Origin: Caldilineaceae bacterium
GTDB lineage: Bacteria; Chloroflexota; Anaerolineae; Caldilineales; Caldilineaceae
NCBI GenBank assembly: GCA_026645575.1
Contig: JAPKMW010000103.1
Span: forward strand, 1 to 40,627
DNA: 40,627 nucleotides
Direction: 5' to 3'
The notes below the pieces were generated by a model. That model made no database searches and had not been told where the DNA came from. It saw nothing but the letters and a program-made list of their open reading frames with translations. Of this stretch, positions 33,010 to 40,627 are shown in pieces; the stretch's first letter is position 1, and the number at the start of each line of letters is the position of its first letter. The position numbers were made by a program, and so were the translations under genes.

Positions 33010-35862
33010 GTGCAAACCAAATCTTTATCAACTAGCCAACGACGTGGTCACCAGTGGGATCACTGGCAATTGCCCTTGCTATTTCTGGCGCTGCTCTTGC
33101 TGATTGCCAGCGGAGGCAATATCGCCCACAGTCAGACTCAGGATTCACTGACGCTGGGTTCTTCAACGGTGTACTATGCAACGAATAATACGCTTGCCCC
33201 AGTGGTTCCGAAGCTGACTCTGACTGGTGGCGCTGATACCAAGATCAATAGTGCTAAAGTCTTCTTAGATAAAAACTTTTACCCTGCGGGGGAGAGACTG
33301 AGCTTGGGCAATAACGACGTAACCGAAGGCAGTGAGGGTGTAATTGCTTGGAAGTACGATCAAGCCAATGGCGTCCTGACATTTTCTGGTGAAGACACGG
33401 TGGAAAATTATCAGGCAGCTTTACGAAAGGTCACATATACCTACACCAACACTGGAGCGCCTAAGCCAAAAGCACGGACGATTGAGATCTCGATTGGCAA
33501 CAGCCTGTTCAATTCAGACAATGGTCACTTCTACGAATTTGTGAAGGCAGAAGACATTACTTGGACCAAGGCCAAAGAGGACGCGGCAGCAAAAACTTAC
33601 GCGGGCCGGCAGGGCTATCTCGTCACTGTTACATCCGCAGACGAGAACAAATTCATTGCGAATAAGCTTCAGGGGCAAGGTTGGATGGGGGCCACTGATG
33701 CTGGACACGACAAGCAGTGGAAGTGGGCAACTGGCCCTGAGGCTGACACATGGTTTTTCACCCAAAACGGCTACGACGCCTCTGGTAACAACACATGTGA
33801 TGCCGGTCCAACCACTGATCAGCCGGTCGGACATTATTCGAACTGGGCGAATAACGAGCCAAACGACGCGGGACCGCAGGGTGGATGCACAGGCAACGAA
33901 GATTATGCCCATTTCATACAAGTGGGTGGCACCGAGGCGACACTAGGCGAGACAGGTCAATGGAATGATTATCCAGACACCACCGCAGGACTGGATGCCC
34001 GGTATTATAAAGTTCATGGCTATGTCGTTGAGTACGGTGATATGCCTGGCGATACGCCGACAGAGTCACTTCTCACTGGCCAGGTGACAATTAACTATGT
34101 CAACTGTCACTCGTGTGGCGATGTACACATCCTCACGCCTGACGGGCTGAAGTACGACTTCCAATCTACGGGTGATTTCCTTGCGACCCAATCAAGCGAT
34201 GGCAAGGTTATCGTGCAGGCACGGCAGGAAACATCACCGATTAACGCGCGCGTTTCTCTCAACACTGCTGTGGCTCTTTCGGTGGATGGTGACAAAATCG
34301 AATTCTATGTAAAATCGGATTCTGCCTACTACCTGAATGGCGAGGCCGAAGTCTTGCCAACTGGCACCGAAACACTGCCAAATCAAGGGACGATCCAATC
34401 CATCGGCAGTGAGTCGCGACCCCAGTTCATTATCACCTGGCCTGACGGCAACTTCGCCGCGCGGGTGATTATGTATCCCAACTCCCACATCGACTATGGC
34501 GTAGCCGCGGGGTCAGATTCGCAAACCACCTACCAAGGATTGATGGGCAATTTCGACGGCAATGCACAAAACGACCTGCAGGTCAAGGATGGCGACCTGA
34601 TCAAACCGCCACCCAGCCTTGAGGATTTGAACCGTTTCGGCGACAGTTGGCGCGTCCCGGCAGAGGGGTTGCTGTTCACCGTTCCCCGTGCTGCTGACCA
34701 GGCAGAGACCGCGCATACACTCGTAACATTTGAAGAAGAAGCACGGGCGGCCGCCGAGAAGACCTGTCAAGAAGGTGGAATATCCGACCAAGCCGCGCTC
34801 AAAAACTGCATCTATGATGTGGCAATCACCGGCGACCCCATTTTCGTCGAGAGTGCGCAGGCATTTGAAGAATCCGTCGTCGATCTTCCACCCTCGGCGA
34901 TAGTACCGGCGACAGTTGGTGAGACCCTCGGTGGCGCCATCTTCGCTGCGAACATGGCTAACGAAACAGGTATCACCATTACGGATGGCGATGATCTCGT
35001 CATGACCACTGCCAAGGCGGCAGATGGCACGAGTCACCTACGTCTTAGCATCTATCGGAACGGAGAATATATTGTCAGCTTCTCGGTCGGCACTGCATCA
35101 GCCGATGCGATCGCTGCGGCTATGGCTGCAATCGTGCCTCAGGAAGCACAACGCACGTTGACAGGCCAGGTCGTAGATATAGAATCCGGTCAGCCGCTGG
35201 CTGGGGGACAGGTCTGTATACAGAATACGACCCAATGCGCCAGCGTTGATGACGCTGGGAACTACACCTTGAGCGCACTCTCGTCCGGCGAGCAGGTGAT
35301 TGAAGTATCGGCAGCGGGCTATCTGACGGCCATCCAATCCATTGCGCTTGTGTCCAATGAGACTACGACGCAAGACTTTGCTTTGACGGCGGAGCATCCT
35401 GTCTTGGCGGTGCTGCCAGACGAAGTTGTGCTGAGAGGCGCGATTGTTTCCATCACAGAAGGTGGGGCGAACCTTGAGGAAAATGTTGTGGAAAGCGGGC
35501 GAAGATTCCTATTTTTCACGGGGACATGGAATGCTGACTACCCGGATTACAAAATCTCCTCTGGAGACCAGACCTTAGCAGTATCCATCGATTTGGGTTC
35601 GCTTGAGGGTTTGCAGGTCGCTGTCTTGATTCCCAATCTTTCAGAAACGGAACTGGGCAAGGCGGCAAACGCCGCGTTGTTAGACGCGGAGCTAACCGTT
35701 ACGACGGTTGGTGACGCCAATCAACCTGTAAAACCGGGTGACCTGATGGAAGTGGTCTTGACTGATCCGACCTCAAGCAACCCACCGTATACCGTCAACT
35801 TCTATCGCGGCGAGGGGGAAGCACGGCAACTTGTCGCTACCTTCACCATTGATCAGCAATAG
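33010..35862 (+). CDS. Large secreted protein: cadherin-like, C-type lectin, VWD and carboxypeptidase-regulatory domains
   Basis: A 950-residue exported mosaic. The GTG at 33010 is chosen because AAGGAG (32996-33001) lies 8 bases before it and it places the signal peptide (LPLLFLALLLLIASGG) near the N-terminus; an upstream in-frame ATG at 32962 lacks a ribosome site. Domains, numbered from 32962: a cadherin-like strand domain (about 100-180); a C-type lectin domain (about 187-360) with Ca-site motifs EPN (299-301) and WND (334-336), the mannose-type combination; a VWD-like domain (380-545) opening CHSCGDVHILTPDG and ending GLMGNFDGNAQNDL; an Ala-rich helical part; and a carboxypeptidase regulatory-like beta-sandwich (731-808). 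A surface adhesin or matrix protein is likely. The next gene is another exported mosaic. Confidence 0.88.
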   Translation: MQTKSLSTSQRRGHQWDHWQLPLLFLALLLLIASGGNIAHSQTQDSLTLGSSTVYYATNNTLAPVVPKLTLTGGADTKINSAKVFLDKNFYPAGERLSLGNNDVTEGSEGVIAWKYDQANGVLTFSGEDTVENYQAALRKVTYTYTNTGAPKPKARTIEISIGNSLFNSDNGHFYEFVKAEDITWTKAKEDAAAKTYAGRQGYLVTVTSADENKFIANKLQGQGWMGATDAGHDKQWKWATGPEADTWFFTQNGYDASGNNTCDAGPTTDQPVGHYSNWANNEPNDAGPQGGCTGNEDYAHFIQVGGTEATLGETGQWNDYPDTTAGLDARYYKVHGYVVEYGDMPGDTPTESLLTGQVTINYVNCHSCGDVHILTPDGLKYDFQSTGDFLATQSSDGKVIVQARQETSPINARVSLNTAVALSVDGDKIEFYVKSDSAYYLNGEAEVLPTGTETLPNQGTIQSIGSESRPQFIITWPDGNFAARVIMYPNSHIDYGVAAGSDSQTTYQGLMGNFDGNAQNDLQVKDGDLIKPPPSLEDLNRFGDSWRVPAEGLLFTVPRAADQAETAHTLVTFEEEARAAAEKTCQEGGISDQAALKNCIYDVAITGDPIFVESAQAFEESVVDLPPSAIVPATVGETLGGAIFAANMANETGITITDGDDLVMTTAKAADGTSHLRLSIYRNGEYIVSFSVGTASADAIAAAMAAIVPQEAQRTLTGQVVDIESGQPLAGGQVCIQNTTQCASVDDAGNYTLSALSSGEQVIEVSAAGYLTAIQSIALVSNETTTQDFALTAEHPVLAVLPDEVVLRGAIVSITEGGANLEENVVESGRRFLFFTGTWNADYPDYKISSGDQTLAVSIDLGSLEGLQVAVLIPNLSETELGKAANAALLDAELTVTTVGDANQPVKPGDLMEVVLTDPTSSNPPYTVNFYRGEGEARQLVATFTIDQQ

Positions 35863-36222
35863 CGTAGATACGGCGAGTCGATCCGGTGACATTCCCCCCA
35901 TCACAGGGGCACGGGCGCAACGATGTTGGTTTGACCAACATCGTTGCGCCCGTGACTGTCACCTTGTGCCTGGAATTTGGGATGTACCCGCTGTCAATGA
36001 GTAGAGGTTAAGTGTGTGCAGCTTGTCCAAAGGAGCAAGCTGCATACGTTTGATATAACACGAGTAAATTAGCGCAACAGACCCTGGTTGAGCCTGGAAC
36101 CGCAATTGGTCAATTACTCATCCACGAACTTACGTAATTATTTGGTTCCGATCTGATGAATATAATAATCTACGCAACCTACACTTTGTGCAGACCCCAT
36201 TGTCACTAAAAGGGAATATTTC
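35863..36222. other. Intergenic region with two hairpins
   Basis: Arms 35910-35930 and 35934-35954 are a perfect 21-base inverted repeat around ttg, nested inside ggtgac (35885-35890) and gtcacc (35958-35963). It is a probable terminator of the upstream gene. A second stem, tgcagcttg (36017-36025) with caagctgca (36036-36044), follows. No gene is supported; the next gene's promoter should lie toward 36222 but was not clearly seen. Confidence 0.65.
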
Positions 36223-39200
36223 ATGAAGACCAATTTCCGATCTTTGCTCGCGTCAACCGTACAACAGCGGAACAGCAGACGATTTCTATTACGACTGTTG
36301 GCGCTGATGCTGCTAACAGCAATTTTCAGGCTGCCAGTGGCAGCCGCTGGCGCCACCTACTACGTCGATGCTGCCGCCACGGGCAGTGCTACCGGCGACT
36401 CCTGGGTCAACGCCTTTACCAATTTACAGGACGCGCTACATGTGGCAACCAGCGGTGATGAAATCTGGGTCGCTCAAGGCGTCTACTACCCGGATGTGGG
36501 GGGCGAGCAGGTAGACAACGATGCCAATGCCAGCTTTACCATTCCAGCCGGTGTGAAGCTCTATGGTGGCTTCCCCAGCGGTGGGGAGAGCGAAGGGGTG
36601 CGGGATTGGCGAGGTCACAAGACCGTACTCAGCGGCGACATTGAGCAAGATGATACTACTGATGCCAACCATCTTGTGGCAGATGCCAATGGGATCAGCG
36701 GCAACAACAGTAACCATGTGGTCTTCCTGAATGGTAGAATCGATACCGGCGCGCCTATCACTGGCACGACGGTGATTGACGGCTTTTTGATTACGGCTGG
36801 TTACGCCGGCAGCGGCGAACGCCAACCGCATGGCGGCGGCATGTACTGTCTTGGTAGCGAAGGGGGTGAATGCAGCCCAGCCCTGAAGAATGTCACCTTT
36901 CGCGGCAACTTTGCGCAAGAGTTTGGTGGCGCCATGTTTAACGACGGCTATCAAGGCGTCAGCAGCCCAGCCCTTGTCAATGTCACCTTTAGCGGCAACG
37001 CGGCCAAGAGCGGCGGCGCGCTCTACAACGGGGGGAACGACGCGGGGGTCAGCAGCCCAACACTCGTGAATGTCACCTTTAGCGGCAACTTCGCTGAAGA
37101 GTTTGGTGGCGCCATGTTTAACTTTGGTCATTCAGGCGCCAGTCGCCCCGCGCTCGTCAATGTCACCCTCAGCGGCAACGCGGCCAAGGTGGCAGGTGGG
37201 GCAATCTATAGTCAGGGCGACCGGGAAGGGGATACCAGCCCAGCCTTGAAAAATGTCGTCCTGTGGCAGAATAGCGCCCCGCAAGGAGCATCGATCTTCA
37301 ATGCCAATGCGGATTTAGCCATCCTCAACAGCATCATTGAAGGCGGCAGCGACAGCATCGGTAGCGAAGGGGCCAGCGCCAGCGCCTACACGGGCAACAG
37401 CGAGAACGATCCGCTGTTCATAGAAGCTGTGGACCCGGCGAATGCACCCACCGCCAGCGGCGATCTGCGGCTCCAGAGTGGTTCACCGGCCATTGATCTG
37501 GGGGACAATAGTGCGGTGCCGCTTGGTGTCGCGACTGACCTGGGCGGCAATTTACGCATGGTCGGCGGTCTGGTCGATAGCGGGGCGCACGAATTTGCCG
37601 CCAATGACAATCATTATCTGATTTTTAATGGCGTAGACCAATACGCTGAATTTACCGCACCAGTGAATCTGCCAAGTGGAGCAGCGCCCCGCACTGTCGA
37701 GTTTTGGCTGCGCGCCAATCCCAGCCCAGGCGAGGACCAAACCCAAGCATTGATTGTGGAATTGGGGGCGCAAACCCATGACGGCTCGGCCTTTGGCCTC
37801 TTTGCACAAAGTACGATCAGCGAGACGCAACTATGCTTTGGCGGAAATAACGCTGACATCTGTAATCTTGCCATCATCCCAGACGATCAGTGGCATTTTG
37901 TCGCCGTCACCTATGCCGAGCCAACGCTGACAACCTACTTGGATGGGGAATGGCAATCGAGCCGTGAAATCTCCACAACCGAGGGTCTGCGGCTGAACAC
38001 CCAAATTGACAAAGGGTTCATCGGTGGTTCCCCCGAGCGCGAGGGGTATTTTAACGGTGGGGTGAAAAACATCAGTATCTGGCATGGCGTGAGAAGCGCC
38101 TTTCAAATTCGGCTGGATATGGCGGCCTACCCCAAAATTAACGGGAATGAACCGGGGTTGATCGCCCACTTTCCCTTACAGGAGGGGGGCGGCAGCACCT
38201 TTGTTGACCTGAAGGGTACAAGTACGGGTGAACTGTTCAATGGGGTTGCCTGGTCGCAACCCATTGCGGATAACCCCAGCCTCACCGCCGAAGGCATCTG
38301 GTTTGTGATTCAAAACAAGAACGACGTGGATGCAGACCTTGCGATCCTGGCTCGCCGCCAGGCTTTACAGGTCGAGAGCGATGACCGCGTGGTGATGGGC
38401 AGCATCCCACTCACTGGCAACTATGACGAGTTTTTGTGGCGGGTACAACCACTGGATGAAGGGAAATACAAGCTCATCAATAAGAAAGCCGGTGTGGGCA
38501 AGGCGTTGGACTCCTCACAGACCAGCCTATCTATGGCGGAGTTAGGGAATTTCACCGGTCAGATCTGGAGCGTCTCCCTTGCCAATCAAGCGGCAATGGG
38601 GCTGAATATCTATACGTTATCGAATGACTTTGTTACCAGCGCCAATGCAGTTGCCTATAGCCAGGAACAGGTCATGATAGCGGCGAGCAATCCGATCAGC
38701 ACCGAGCAGGCTTGGGTCTTCCAACCGATGGCAGTGGTCTTGGGGTATCACATTCCCTCCCGTCAGTTGCTTGACCAGCCCTTCACGAAAGTTCTGAGCT
38801 TGAACAAGGGGAATACTCTATACGCAACCCATAGCGCATCCGAGTGGGCCATTCTCAATGCACATAATATTTACAACAACATGATGAATGCCTTTGCCGA
38901 CCCAACGACCGCGCCACAGCCGACCGCCAAGAAGACCTTTTATTTAATTTCACGCCATGACTTTCAGCCTTGCTATTATGCACCGCTCACGGCAGCGTCG
39001 CCACCCTGTACGACAGCGAATGATTGGCGCGGTTGGAGTGGCGACGAAACGTTCTTCACCGAGGAGATGATGACCCGCGACGGCGTAACGATGCGTGGCG
39101 CGAGAGACAGGAGCTATCGGGAATTTGAACAGGTTGTGCATGAGTTTGGTCACACGCTCTCGGAACAGTACTTTGGCGCCAGGGATCAACAAACAGATTG

Positions 39201-40500
39201 GGCCAAAGGCTGGGGCCAGCAGGTGAAAGAATGGTATCCCTGGCAAGTGCAGTATTGGTTCAACAGCGCGCAAAGCCAAGGGGCAAATCAAGCGCGCACG
39301 AGCTTAACGGCTGAGGTCGCTGATTACATCGCAACCATGTTTTCTGCCACCAACACCTGGCTTCCGCCCAGAAAGCTAAGAGACTGGGAAACGCAACCGG
39401 CGTATCAATTCTATACGCCAGGCACCTTTATCACCGCCAGCGAAACCTATAAAATCTTCGCTGACGAAGGTGTTGACTACCAGATGCAACTACAGGAAGA
39501 TGGCAATCTGACCATCAGCAATGCCGCGGGTGTGTTTCAATGGGGAACCTTCAACAATCTGAAAGTGCCGATGAAGGATGTGAAGAGTATCTACTTTACG
39601 AATGGGAATTTGTACTTTACCACAACCGCGGATCAGGCAACGGCAGATCAATGGATCAAGGAGCGCAATCCTGGCGTGTTGGAAACCATCCATCTGTATA
39701 ATGAAGATCAATCGATCACAGCGCGCCTACGGATCAACCCACATCCTGAAGGCAATGACTTCTTACAGGTGATCAACGTCACCCCTGGCCCAGGTAAAAC
39801 CGCCCCCACAGTCCTTTGGTCGTCCCATGCCCATTGGTCATACGAAGGTGAGGAAGGGCCAGCGGAATGGGGTGAATTAGACACGCTCTATGAAACGTGC
39901 GCAAACGGCACAAGCCAATCGCCCATTGATCTGACCGGCGCTACAGCCCAAGATTTGACCAATATCGCTTTCTATTATCAGCCCACCACGCTGCGGCTTG
40001 AGAATAACGGTCATACCATCCAGGTGAATTACAATGCTGGCAGCTACATTGTCGTAGATGGCGACCACTACGAGTTAAAGCAGTTCCATTTTCACTCCCC
40101 CAGTGAAAATACAGTCGATGGCAACTCCTACCCCCTCGAAATACACCTTGTCCACAAAAAGGCAAATCAACTGGTCGTGGTTGCCCTGTTCATGGAAGAA
40201 GGCGCGGAAAATGCAGCACTTACGCCTGTGTGGGACAATATGACCGAAACCATTGGTAGTCAAGTCGTCAATATGCAGATTGATGCCAATGCGCTATTGC
40301 CTGACACACAAGCCACCTATCGTTTTAGCGGTTCATTGACAACCCCACCCTGCACCGAAGGCGTGCGATGGTTTGTCATGACAACCCCGCTGACCCTTTC
40401 GAGCGAACAAATTACGGCCTTTCAAAGTATTTATCATAACAATAACCGCCCCGTACAACCCTTGAATGGACGCGACCTGTCGCTCGATAACACGCCATAA
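36223..40500 (+). CDS. Giant secreted mosaic protein ending in an alpha-carbonic anhydrase domain
   Basis: A 1425-residue exported protein. Residues 1-43 are a signal peptide (FLLRLLALMLLTAIF, cleavage near AAA-GA). Residues about 45-450 form a right-handed beta-helix with repeats like LVNVTFSGNAAKSGGALYNGG and an end GSPAIDLGDN, as in choice-of-anchor Q proteins. A LamG-like lectin domain spans about 463-680. A ricin-type beta-trefoil-like part (about 688-835) follows, then a zinc-peptidase-like part with HEFGH (973-977) and a possible Glu ligand in TAEVADYIA. A bulb-lectin-like stretch is near 1075-1115. Residues about 1205-1425 are a complete alpha-carbonic anhydrase: SQSPIDL, His1289/His1291 (FHFHSPSEN), His1308 (EIHLVH), Thr1373 (SLTTPPC) and a conserved Cys pair. 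An aaggga site supports the start. Peptidase activity is inference. Confidence 0.9.
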   Translation: MKTNFRSLLASTVQQRNSRRFLLRLLALMLLTAIFRLPVAAAGATYYVDAAATGSATGDSWVNAFTNLQDALHVATSGDEIWVAQGVYYPDVGGEQVDNDANASFTIPAGVKLYGGFPSGGESEGVRDWRGHKTVLSGDIEQDDTTDANHLVADANGISGNNSNHVVFLNGRIDTGAPITGTTVIDGFLITAGYAGSGERQPHGGGMYCLGSEGGECSPALKNVTFRGNFAQEFGGAMFNDGYQGVSSPALVNVTFSGNAAKSGGALYNGGNDAGVSSPTLVNVTFSGNFAEEFGGAMFNFGHSGASRPALVNVTLSGNAAKVAGGAIYSQGDREGDTSPALKNVVLWQNSAPQGASIFNANADLAILNSIIEGGSDSIGSEGASASAYTGNSENDPLFIEAVDPANAPTASGDLRLQSGSPAIDLGDNSAVPLGVATDLGGNLRMVGGLVDSGAHEFAANDNHYLIFNGVDQYAEFTAPVNLPSGAAPRTVEFWLRANPSPGEDQTQALIVELGAQTHDGSAFGLFAQSTISETQLCFGGNNADICNLAIIPDDQWHFVAVTYAEPTLTTYLDGEWQSSREISTTEGLRLNTQIDKGFIGGSPEREGYFNGGVKNISIWHGVRSAFQIRLDMAAYPKINGNEPGLIAHFPLQEGGGSTFVDLKGTSTGELFNGVAWSQPIADNPSLTAEGIWFVIQNKNDVDADLAILARRQALQVESDDRVVMGSIPLTGNYDEFLWRVQPLDEGKYKLINKKAGVGKALDSSQTSLSMAELGNFTGQIWSVSLANQAAMGLNIYTLSNDFVTSANAVAYSQEQVMIAASNPISTEQAWVFQPMAVVLGYHIPSRQLLDQPFTKVLSLNKGNTLYATHSASEWAILNAHNIYNNMMNAFADPTTAPQPTAKKTFYLISRHDFQPCYYAPLTAASPPCTTANDWRGWSGDETFFTEEMMTRDGVTMRGARDRSYREFEQVVHEFGHTLSEQYFGARDQQTDWAKGWGQQVKEWYPWQVQYWFNSAQSQGANQARTSLTAEVADYIATMFSATNTWLPPRKLRDWETQPAYQFYTPGTFITASETYKIFADEGVDYQMQLQEDGNLTISNAAGVFQWGTFNNLKVPMKDVKSIYFTNGNLYFTTTADQATADQWIKERNPGVLETIHLYNEDQSITARLRINPHPEGNDFLQVINVTPGPGKTAPTVLWSSHAHWSYEGEEGPAEWGELDTLYETCANGTSQSPIDLTGATAQDLTNIAFYYQPTTLRLENNGHTIQVNYNAGSYIVVDGDHYELKQFHFHSPSENTVDGNSYPLEIHLVHKKANQLVVVALFMEEGAENAALTPVWDNMTETIGSQVVNMQIDANALLPDTQATYRFSGSLTTPPCTEGVRWFVMTTPLTLSSEQITAFQSIYHNNNRPVQPLNGRDLSLDNTP
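36885..37260 (+). repeat. In-gene repeats encoding beta-helix coils
   Basis: Imperfect repeats of about 80-90 bases, each containing an aatgtcaccttt-agcggcaac-type core, encode successive coils of the beta-helix. The high identity between some copies (aagagtttggtggcgccatgtttaac recurs in part) suggests recent unit duplication or gene conversion. Confidence 0.7.
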
Positions 40501-40533
40501 TCTGCGCCGTTTGTAACGACTAACCCCTCCTGA

Positions 40534-40580
40534 CCTCCCCAGCTTGGGGAGGAACTGTTCCCTCCCCAAGTTGGGGAGGG
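40534..40580. repeat. Paired CTCCCCAACTTGGGGAG palindromes
   Basis: cctccccagcttggggagg (40534-40552) and ccctccccaagttggggagg (40560-40579) are two similar palindromes 7 bases apart, bracketed by taaccc and gggtta. It lies just after the carbonic anhydrase mosaic gene and may end its transcript. The sequence resembles a widespread REP-like palindrome (from memory). Confidence 0.7.
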
Positions 40581-40627
40581 TTAGGGACACTGCCATTAAG
40601 TTAGGCAACCTCACCCCCTCTCCAAGT

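Noticed and set aside
36885..37260. CRISPR-like array
   Set aside because: The repeats are coding, imperfect and in frame with beta-helix coils; there are no uniform spacers.

Overview
The window looks like chromosomal DNA of a Chloroflexota bacterium, probably from the Anaerolineae/Caldilineae side. This is inferred, not proven. The clues are a single-chain alpha-beta glycyl-tRNA synthetase, a 6-phosphofructokinase of the GGDGS/PKTIDND type, a decayed Rpn/DUF4351-type nuclease-transposase gene, a small WRAAVQ-type protein, secreted proteins ending in a [FY]LP motif, and fairly GC-rich genes with many long foldback sequences between them. No rRNA, tRNA, CRISPR array, prophage or intact insertion sequence was seen.

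Layout. 1-2240: an amidohydrolase and a Gfo/Idh/MocA oxidoreductase, probably a small sugar or sugar-acid catabolic unit. 2455-10709: housekeeping genes, namely cobalamin-dependent methionine synthase (metH), an intramembrane site-2 protease and a fused glycyl-tRNA synthetase. 10785-17376 (all minus strand): a secreted CAP-domain protein, an MBL-fold hydrolase, a zinc alcohol dehydrogenase, an SMP-30/gluconolactonase-like protein, a LuxR-HTH/transmembrane/Kelch protein and a 142-residue conserved hypothetical. 17377-20551: leucyl-tRNA synthetase behind a long leader. 20573-23860: a visibly AT-richer island with a membrane-anchored NACHT NTPase and a remnant of a Uma2-type nuclease, probably acquired horizontally. 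23897-32220: an MFS exporter, a broken Rpn-type transposase, phosphofructokinase, the Kup potassium transporter, a flavin-dependent halogenase-like enzyme and a DMT-family transporter. 32572-40500: a 70-residue protein and two very large exported mosaic proteins. One carries a cadherin-like segment, C-type lectin, VWD and carboxypeptidase-regulatory domains. The other carries a beta-helix, LamG, ricin-like, HEXXH-peptidase-like and bulb-lectin-like regions and a complete alpha-carbonic anhydrase.

Overlaid on the genes is much small-scale repeat structure: foldbacks with 18-24 bp arms and 3-nt loops at gene ends, several sharing the centre GTC-CRT-GAC; heptamer tandem arrays, two of which sit in frame inside the glycyl-tRNA synthetase gene; octamer foldbacks in two places; and 14-16 bp tandem duplications at five intergenic sites. 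These, the alpha-carbonic anhydrase mosaic, the NACHT island and the LuxR-TM-Kelch protein are the parts most worth a second look.

All assignments come from reading the sequence and recalled family motifs. No database search or folding calculation was run.
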